From Chlorobiota bacterium (lineage in GTDB: Bacteria; Bacteroidota; Bacteroidia; Bacteroidales; JAADGE01), in assembly GCA_030592825.1 (NCBI GenBank), contig JAUVIG010000193.1, positions 1 through 7,080 on the forward strand: 7,080 bases of DNA. The letters run 5' to 3'. Under the pieces are notes generated by a model. That model was not told the origin of the DNA. It saw only the letters and a list, made by a program, of their open reading frames with translations, and ran no database searches. This document shows positions 1 to 5,683 of this stretch, in pieces. The position numbers and the translations under genes are program-made. The first letter of the stretch is position 1, and the number at the start of each line of letters is the position of its first letter.

Positions 1-287
1 AAAGAACTTTTCTGGACATTGCAAGTGTGAATACTGCTGTTTCATATTCTTTGGCAAAAAATATTTTTGAAGATATTCACATATCGGGTGGGGGATTGGC
101 ACCGATTCCTAAATATTTTGATAAAACAAGAGAATTCTTAAAAGGAAAAGAATTAAATCAAGCAAATTTGAATGATGCAAGTGAAATTCTACTTTCAGAA
201 GTCAGCCCGATAAGCGACATCAGAGGAAGTAAAGAATATAAGAGTTTGCTGTTAAAGCAGTTGTTTTTTGTTCATTTTAAGGAATAA
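1..287 (+). CDS. Xanthine dehydrogenase-type FAD-binding subunit, C-terminal fragment (5' end outside window)
   Basis: The reading frame is open from base 3 and ends at a TAA at 285-287, so only about the last 94 residues are present. A GTG at 27 is in frame, but coding similarity continues upstream of it (RTFLDIAS precedes VNTAVS), so it is internal and not the start. The fragment matches the C-terminal domain of CO dehydrogenase/xanthine dehydrogenase flavoproteins: an 'ASVNTAVS' strand, 'ISGGGLAPIPKYFDKT', then 'FLKGKEL', and the closing 'ISDIRGSKEYKSLLLKQL' helix, which corresponds to the family's usual SDxRGSxxYR motif. In this family the subunit binds FAD and passes electrons from the molybdopterin subunit, by way of 2Fe-2S clusters, to NAD+ or another acceptor during purine oxidation. 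The substrate cannot be read from this piece. No molybdopterin subunit follows, so any partner gene must lie upstream or elsewhere. A strong terminator follows about 70 bases after the stop. The family is well supported; the exact enzyme is less certain. Confidence 0.82.
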   Translation, partial: RTFLDIASVNTAVSYSLAKNIFEDIHISGGGLAPIPKYFDKTREFLKGKELNQANLNDASEILLSEVSPISDIRGSKEYKSLLLKQLFFVHFKE

Positions 288-299
288 AAACATGATATA

Positions 300-316
300 T
301 TTGGATTGCAATCCGG
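300..316. repeat. Palindromic intergenic repeat, copy 1
   Basis: The core GGATTGCAATCC at 303-314 is a perfect 12-base palindrome, preceded by TTT. The 15-base stretch 300-314 recurs with one mismatch at 332-346. It lies just after the flavoprotein stop codon. It could be a small REP-like repeat, half of a paired operator, or an mRNA 3'-end hairpin; the sequence alone does not decide. Confidence 0.6.
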
Positions 317-330
317 AAATATTATGTTTA

Positions 331-350
331 TTTTGGATTGTAATCCAAAA
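331..350. repeat. Palindromic intergenic repeat, copy 2
   Basis: TTTTGGATT, GT, AATCCAAAA forms a 20-base inverted repeat with 9-base arms and a 2-base centre. Its core at 335-346 differs from copy 1 by one base (T at 341 in place of C at 309). The two cores start 32 bases apart, roughly three helical turns. No T-run follows it on the plus strand, so it is not itself a convincing terminator. It sits directly beside the stronger hairpin at 359-391. Confidence 0.65.
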
Positions 351-358
351 AGTTATAA

Positions 359-395
359 AAAATGCTCCGAAATTTTTTTTCGGAGCATTTTCTTT
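359..395. terminator. Bidirectional intrinsic terminator between convergent genes
   Basis: AATGCTCCGA at 361-370 pairs perfectly with TCGGAGCATT at 380-389. The stem extends by A-T pairs on both sides to about 14 bp (359-372 with 378-391), leaving a five-T loop. On the plus strand the GC-rich part is followed by TTTTCTTT. On the minus strand it is followed by six T residues (complement of 355-360 and adjoining bases). It lies 71 bases after the flavoprotein stop and 26 bases after the enolase stop, so it can end transcripts from both. This is read directly from sequence; function is inferred. Confidence 0.9.
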
Positions 396-421
396 AAACT
401 TTATAAACTTTGAACTTTTAT

Positions 422-1705
422 TTATTTAGCATTTTTAAAAGCACTCAATCCTGCATATACCGCATCTTTACCCAACTCATTTTCAATTCTGATAAGTTGA
501 TTAAATTTAGCAATCCGCTCACTTCTTGAACACGAACCGGTTTTAATCTTTCCGGCAGCAACAGCAACAACAAGATCCGCTATAGTTGTATCTTCAGTTT
601 CTCCTGACCGATGTGAAACAAAACAATTGAAATTGTTTTTACCTGCAAGTTCAATAGTCTCTAATGTTTCTGTAACAGAACCGATTTGATTAACTTTGAT
701 CAATATAGAGTTTGCAGCTTTTTTATCAATAGCTTCTTGAAGTATTGCCTTATTTGTACAAAGCAAATCATCACCCACCAGTTCAATTTTATCACCTAAT
801 TCTTTGACTAAATTTTGCCAACCTTCCCAATCGTTTTCGTCCAAACCGTCTTCTAATGAGATAATCGGATACTTTTCACACCACTCTTTCCATAGCGCAA
901 TCATTTCATCCGAAGTCTTTGTTGACTTATCAGATTTAAAGAAGACATATTTCCCGTCTCTGAACATTTCACTGGTTGCAGGGTCAAGAGCAATAGAAAT
1001 ATCATCTCCGGGTTTATATCCTGCTTTTACTATAGCTTCCGTGATAATTTCCATGGCTTCTTCATTGGATTTTAATTCAGGAGCATAGCCGCCTTCATCT
1101 CCTACACCTGTGCTGTAACCTTTTTCTTTAAGGATTTTTCCTAAGGTATGAAATGTTTCGGCACCCATTCTGATAGCAGTTTTAAAATCAGGAGCATTGT
1201 GAGGTACAATCATAAATTCTTGGAAATCAACATTATTTCCGGCATGAGAACCGCCGTTAATAACATTCAGACTGGGGCAAGGTAATATATGTGCGTTAAC
1301 ACCGCCCAAATATCTGTATAAAGGCACATCAAGTTCATTAGCCGCTGTATGTGCAACTGCCATTGATACTCCAAGGATTGCATTTGCTCCTAATTTTGCT
1401 TTATTTGGGGTGCCGTCTAATTCAATCATAGTTCTGTCAATCAGTCTTTGCTTTGTAACATCCATTCCGATTATTGCAGGAGCAATGATAGTATTAACAT
1501 TTTCAACAGCTTTTAATACGCCTTTTCCTCCGTAACGAGATTTATCTCCGTCTCTTAATTCTACTGCTTCTTTCTCACCGGTTGATGCGCCCGAAGGAAC
1601 AATTGCTCTGCCTTTTAATCCGTATTCAGTTTTAATTTCAACTTCAACAGTCGGATTTCCTCTTGAATCTAAAATTTCAGCAGCTCTTACTTCTTGTATT
1701 TTCAT
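422..1705 (-). CDS. eno: Enolase (phosphopyruvate hydratase)
   Basis: This is a full-length 427-residue enolase, the cytoplasmic glycolytic enzyme that interconverts 2-phosphoglycerate and phosphoenolpyruvate with Mg2+. The N-terminal domain has the 'SGASTGEKEAVELRDGD' active-site loop at residues 38-54. The barrel keeps every key residue in register, five lower than in the E. coli enzyme: Glu163 (in FQEF), Glu204 (in VGDEGG), metal ligands Asp241, Glu285 and Asp312, catalytic Lys337 within the signature 'ILIKVNQIGSVTET', the 'SHRSGETED' loop at 364-372, and Lys388. Length and both ends match the family, so the ATG at 1703-1705 is secure. The bases before it are A/T-rich with no clear Shine-Dalgarno sequence. 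One small oddity is 'TGSCSRSER' near 389-397, with Cys392 in the short stretch before SRSER where small residues or proline are more usual. The gene seems monocistronic here: it is divergent from the kinase gene and ends at the shared terminator. Confidence 0.98.
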   Translation of the reverse strand: MKIQEVRAAEILDSRGNPTVEVEIKTEYGLKGRAIVPSGASTGEKEAVELRDGDKSRYGGKGVLKAVENVNTIIAPAIIGMDVTKQRLIDRTMIELDGTPNKAKLGANAILGVSMAVAHTAANELDVPLYRYLGGVNAHILPCPSLNVINGGSHAGNNVDFQEFMIVPHNAPDFKTAIRMGAETFHTLGKILKEKGYSTGVGDEGGYAPELKSNEEAMEIITEAIVKAGYKPGDDISIALDPATSEMFRDGKYVFFKSDKSTKTSDEMIALWKEWCEKYPIISLEDGLDENDWEGWQNLVKELGDKIELVGDDLLCTNKAILQEAIDKKAANSILIKVNQIGSVTETLETIELAGKNNFNCFVSHRSGETEDTTIADLVVAVAAGKIKTGSCSRSERIAKFNQLIRIENELGKDAVYAGLSAFKNAK

Positions 1706-1864
1706 AATATTATACTTTAATGTTTCTAAATTTTTAAAATCGGATGCCGAAATTACAAAAAAAACAAATTGAATATTGTATTTTGATAATAAATTATTAA
1801 TTTATCTGTTAAATTCTTATCTTTATTGTTTATTTTAGATTAAATATTAAGATAAGTTAAGTAA
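1706..1864. promoter_or_regulatory. Divergent intergenic region expected to hold the eno and kinase promoters
   Basis: This 159-base, very AT-rich stretch separates eno (leftward) from the hybrid kinase gene (rightward), so both promoters most likely lie here unless transcription comes from further away. I searched both strands for the Bacteroidota pattern of a TTTG-like -33 element and a TAnnTTTG -7 element and found only imperfect matches. No promoter position is therefore assigned. No small gene is apparent. The only ordered structure seen is the inverted repeat at 1816-1856. Confidence 0.5.
1816..1856. repeat. 8-bp inverted repeat immediately upstream of the kinase start
   Basis: CTTATCTT at 1816-1823 is exactly complementary to AAGATAAG at 1849-1856, with 25 bases between the arms. 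The right arm ends eight bases before the ATG at 1865, where a ribosome would bind. It might be a regulator's operator or a weak leader hairpin that covers the start. In DNA this AT-rich, a chance match of this size is quite possible. Confidence 0.35.
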
Positions 1865-4800
1865 ATGTGTAAAATTAAATTACATATAATATTGATATTG
1901 TTTTTGTTTTTTATCAGCATAACCGTAAAAGCTCAAAATGATAAAATTGACAGTCTTAAGATTAAATATAATACTACTGTAGAAGATACTTTAAAAGCTT
2001 TGATTTTAATTAATATCGGAAAGGTTTATGAGAATAATTATGAAATTGACAGTTCAATTATTTATTATGAAAAAGCTTTGAATTTATCCGTAGATATTAA
2101 TTTTAAAAGAGGAATTGCAGATGCAAACTACAATCTTGGGCATGCTTATAATCAGCTTTCGTATTATGACCTGTCAGTTAATTATTACACAGATGCTTTA
2201 AAAGTTTATGAAAAATCAGGTGATATTGAAAATAAAGTAAGTTGTTTAACCGGTATTGGAAATGTTTATACTGTAAAAGCACAATACGGAAAGGCAATGG
2301 ATTATTATTTACGTGCTTTAAAGATAAGTAAAGAGAATAACTTTGATATTCATACTCTCTATTTATATAACAATATTGGTTCTGTGTACAACAGTATAAA
2401 TGATAATGAAAAAGCAAAAATTTATTATGAACAATCTTTTTATTTAAGTAAAAAATTAAATAATGAAATAGGAAAATCTCTCTATTATACTAATTACGGA
2501 TTAATTCTTTTAGATGAAAAAAAATACGACGAAGCTTTAGTAAATTTTAATAAATCACTTGCAATTGATACAAAACAGAATGATCCGTTCGATATAGCTA
2601 TTTGTCTTGAAAATATTGCGGATGTCTATGTTAAACTTAATAAGTTTGAAATTGCTGAAGATTATTATAAACGAGCGTATGAAGAAAATGAAAAAATACC
2701 GAATTTGCACGGTAGCTCATCTATATTAATCGGTCTTGGAGACGTTTATTTAACTCAAAATAAATATAAAGAGGCAATTAAAATTTACAACAGTGCTGTT
2801 CAAAAATCAATAAGCATAGGAGCGCTTGAATTATCAGTTAAAGCATATAAAAAACTTACTGAATGTTATTTTTCAATAAATGATTTCAAAAATTCACTTT
2901 TATATCATAAGTTGTATAAAGAAACAAGTGATTCAGTGTATGAAGAATGTAATAATAGAAAAATAGCAGAATTAGAAGCTAAAAATAAAAAAGATAAAGT
3001 TGAAAGAGCAAATAAGTTACTCAAGCAAAAACAAATAATAAGCGAACAAAATTTAAACAGAGCTAAAATTTTTAGAAACTCTATATTAGTTGTATTAGTA
3101 TTATTCATTGGGTTTGTTATTTTTTTAATCTGGTTTAGCATTAAATTGAGGAAATCAAATTTTGCTTTGAAAAAAAGTAATAAAGAGATAAGAGAGCAAA
3201 AAGAAGTTACTGAAAAAATTAAAACCGAACTGCAAATACAAGAAGCGCATTTGCAATCTTTTATGATAAACACTAATGATTTTGTAATTTATAGAATAAA
3301 AGTAAATAAAATTGACCAAACATTCGGGGAAGTAGTTTTTTACAGTTCTTCAATAAAGAAAATTCTTGGAGTAAAAAATCCGGATGATTTTGAAAACTGG
3401 TTCAAAAATATTCATAAAGACGATTTATTAAGAGTTAAAAGAGCAAATATAATTTCAGGAAATACAGGTAAAATATTTAATGAAACGTTTAAAGTTTATC
3501 ATGTTGACCGAAATGAATGGATATGGGTAAATGCTGTATCAAGTCCTGTGTTTGAATCTGACGGAACTTATAATTATTTCAACGGAATTATAATTGATAT
3601 AACTAAACAAAAAAAGCTTGAGCAAAATCTTAAAGAAAGCGAAGAAAAATACAGATATTTAGTTGAAAATATTAGCATTGGTGTATGTGTCTGCAACTAT
3701 AATGAAGATATTATTTATGCTAATGGAGCAACTGAAATTATTTTTGGTGTTAAAAAAAATAAATTAGTCGGAAGGAATTTAAAAGAATTTATGAGTGAAG
3801 ATGATTATAATTTAATGAAAGCGAAATCAAAAGGGAGAAGAAATGGGAAAAAAGATAACTATGATGTTGAGATAATTATTAGTGCCGGAATAAAAAGAAT
3901 AATTAACGTAAGAGCTATTCCGAATATTCAAGAAAATGAAAATATTGGGACAATTGGAATTTTGAGAGATATTACTGAAGAAAGAGCATCAATAGAAGCA
4001 TTAAGAAAAAGTGAAGAAAATTACAGAAAACTGTTTGATAACAGCCCTGTATCATTATGGGAAGAAGATTATTATGAAATTAAGGAATTATTGATCAAAA
4101 AAAGAAAAGAAGGTATAGTTGATTTCAGTTCTTTTTTGGAAAGTAATCCCGACTTTGTTGATTTATGCAATTCTAAATATAAAATATCAAATATTAATAA
4201 AGAAACATTAAAACTTCTTAAAGTTGATTCTAAAGAATTTATTTATAACGAACCTGATAAATTTTTCTCCGGTGAGTCGTTTAATCTTTTTAGAAAAATA
4301 TTAGTTGCTTTTGCTGAAGATGAAAGGAACTTTGTAGGTGAAACTGTACTACATGACATAACCGGAGATAAAATAAATATTCTTCTTAAAATATTTGTAT
4401 TTGATAATTACAGAAAAGTAATTGTCTCAATGACAGATATAACCTACAGGAAAATATTTGAATCTCAATTGATTGAAGCAAAAAAGCAAGCAGATGAAGC
4501 TAACCGATTAAAGAGTGAGTTTCTCGCAAATATGTCACATGAGATAAGAACTCCTATGAATGCAATTATCGGATTTTCAGATATATTACAAAACAGATTA
4601 AAAGATCCTGAACATTTATCTTTTTTAAATAAAATTATTCTCAGCGGTAACAATCTGCTGTATCTTATTAACGATATTTTGGACCTTTCAAAGATAGAAG
4701 CCGGTAAAATGACCATAGAAAAAGAACCGACTGATTTAAGAGATGTGATCAAAGGGATTACTGAAATATTTTCTGAAAAAATTGAATCAAAGAATTTAGA

Positions 4801-5626
4801 ATTATTGACTGTAATTGATGGTAAATTACCGGTGAAATTATTTTTAGATTCTGTTCGTATAAGACAAGTCCTGTTAAATTTAGTAGGTAACGGATTGAAG
4901 TTTACAAATAAAGGCAGTGTTACTGTAAAAATTGAAGCAGATAATGTGTCAGATCAATTTGTTGATCTTAACATTAGTGTAATTGATACCGGTATCGGAA
5001 TTCCTGAATTTCAAAATGATACAATTTTTGAAAGTTTCAGGCAAGTTGAAGGACAAGATACAAAAGTATTCGGAGGTACCGGATTAGGTTTGTCAATTAC
5101 AAAAAATCTTGTTGAGATGATGGACGGAACTATTTCTGTAAGCAGTGAGGTTGATATAGGTTCTGAATTTAAAATAATAATTAAAAATGTGGAAATTGTT
5201 AAAAGCATTAATCATATAATTAAGAAAGATCAAAAAGATGATATAAATATACCTGATATTAAAATTCTTTATGCTGATGATGTTGAGATAAACAGAGAAG
5301 TTGTAAAAATGCTTCTTTTTGATGAAAAAATTGAATTTTTTGAAGCTAAAGACGGAGAAGATGTTTTGGAAATGACTAAAATCGTTAAACCCGATATAAT
5401 ATTAATGGACATAAGAATGCCGAAGATAAACGGTTATGAAGCTGCCAAAATTTTAAAAAGCGATAAAGCATTCAGTTCAATTCCTATTATTGCTTTAACG
5501 GCACATGCTGTTAAACCTGAAATTAGAAAATACGGAGATGTTTTTGATGATTATCTCATAAAGCCCATAGTTAAGAGCAAATTATTAGAATCAATATATA
5601 AATTTTTCAAAAATTTTGATGCTTAA
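1865..5626 (+). CDS. Hybrid sensor histidine kinase: periplasmic TPRs, one TM helix, three PAS, HisKA, HATPase_c, receiver
   Basis: This 1253-residue inner-membrane protein is a two-component hybrid kinase; its signal is unknown. Residues 1-23 form a signal peptide with likely cleavage between Ala23 and Gln24. Residues 44-356 contain eight TPRs, with the helix A glycine-type position at 52, 92, 132, 172, 212, 252, 292 and 332. A charged, coiled-coil-like stretch (about 362-402) leads to one transmembrane helix (about 405-427) and a second charged helix (430-465). The PAS domains lie at about 465-582, 593-706 and 715-862; the third carries an insert of about 45 residues after 'SPVSLWEED'. HisKA has phospho-acceptor His892 in 'FLANMSHEIRTPMN'. 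HATPase_c has its N box around Asn1005 and Asn1009, G1 'DTGIGI' at 1041, an F box at 1055-1058 and G2 'GGTGLGL' at 1070. The receiver (about 1132-1250) has Asp1138/Asp1139, phospho-acceptor Asp1182, Thr1212 and Lys1233. All catalytic residues are intact. There is no HPt or DNA-binding domain, so phosphate must pass to a separate protein. The ATG at 1865 is chosen because the signal peptide begins there. The propeller gene follows after 57 bases. Confidence 0.95.
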   Translation: MCKIKLHIILILFLFFISITVKAQNDKIDSLKIKYNTTVEDTLKALILINIGKVYENNYEIDSSIIYYEKALNLSVDINFKRGIADANYNLGHAYNQLSYYDLSVNYYTDALKVYEKSGDIENKVSCLTGIGNVYTVKAQYGKAMDYYLRALKISKENNFDIHTLYLYNNIGSVYNSINDNEKAKIYYEQSFYLSKKLNNEIGKSLYYTNYGLILLDEKKYDEALVNFNKSLAIDTKQNDPFDIAICLENIADVYVKLNKFEIAEDYYKRAYEENEKIPNLHGSSSILIGLGDVYLTQNKYKEAIKIYNSAVQKSISIGALELSVKAYKKLTECYFSINDFKNSLLYHKLYKETSDSVYEECNNRKIAELEAKNKKDKVERANKLLKQKQIISEQNLNRAKIFRNSILVVLVLFIGFVIFLIWFSIKLRKSNFALKKSNKEIREQKEVTEKIKTELQIQEAHLQSFMINTNDFVIYRIKVNKIDQTFGEVVFYSSSIKKILGVKNPDDFENWFKNIHKDDLLRVKRANIISGNTGKIFNETFKVYHVDRNEWIWVNAVSSPVFESDGTYNYFNGIIIDITKQKKLEQNLKESEEKYRYLVENISIGVCVCNYNEDIIYANGATEIIFGVKKNKLVGRNLKEFMSEDDYNLMKAKSKGRRNGKKDNYDVEIIISAGIKRIINVRAIPNIQENENIGTIGILRDITEERASIEALRKSEENYRKLFDNSPVSLWEEDYYEIKELLIKKRKEGIVDFSSFLESNPDFVDLCNSKYKISNINKETLKLLKVDSKEFIYNEPDKFFSGESFNLFRKILVAFAEDERNFVGETVLHDITGDKINILLKIFVFDNYRKVIVSMTDITYRKIFESQLIEAKKQADEANRLKSEFLANMSHEIRTPMNAIIGFSDILQNRLKDPEHLSFLNKIILSGNNLLYLINDILDLSKIEAGKMTIEKEPTDLRDVIKGITEIFSEKIESKNLELLTVIDGKLPVKLFLDSVRIRQVLLNLVGNGLKFTNKGSVTVKIEADNVSDQFVDLNISVIDTGIGIPEFQNDTIFESFRQVEGQDTKVFGGTGLGLSITKNLVEMMDGTISVSSEVDIGSEFKIIIKNVEIVKSINHIIKKDQKDDINIPDIKILYADDVEINREVVKMLLFDEKIEFFEAKDGEDVLEMTKIVKPDIILMDIRMPKINGYEAAKILKSDKAFSSIPIIALTAHAVKPEIRKYGDVFDDYLIKPIVKSKLLESIYKFFKNFDA

Positions 5627-5683
5627 AGAAGTTAATAATCACACATTTTGCGAGAGAACTTAGCTTAAATAATAATTTTTATT

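Noticed and set aside
27..287. A short independent 86-residue gene starting at GTG 27
   Set aside because: The frame is open back to the window edge, and the residues before the GTG fit the flavoprotein family, so this is the tail of a longer gene.
804..1088. A 94-residue open frame on the plus strand inside enolase
   Set aside because: It lies entirely antisense to a highly conserved enolase region, has no recognisable domain and no start context; it is a shadow of the eno reading frame.
1809..1838. Possible kinase promoter with -7 element TATTTTAG at 1831-1838
   Set aside because: It has one mismatch to TAnnTTTG, and the base triplet 19 positions upstream is TTA, not TTG. In DNA this AT-rich such a match is expected by chance.
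2905..3273. A 122-residue minus-strand frame rich in Leu, Phe and Ser inside the kinase gene
   Set aside because: Its hydrophobic look comes from reading the Lys/Glu-rich helices and TM region of the kinase in antisense. The other minus-strand frames at 2178-2417, 4465-4752 and 5011-5208 are the same kind of artefact.
5643..5650. ACATTTTG as a possible -7 element for the propeller gene
   Set aside because: It has two mismatches at the most conserved TA positions, and the nearest upstream TTG is 24 bases away, not about 19.
5627..5683. Possible terminator between the kinase and propeller genes
   Set aside because: There are only short A/T complementarities around 5668-5683 and no GC-containing stem followed by a T-run.
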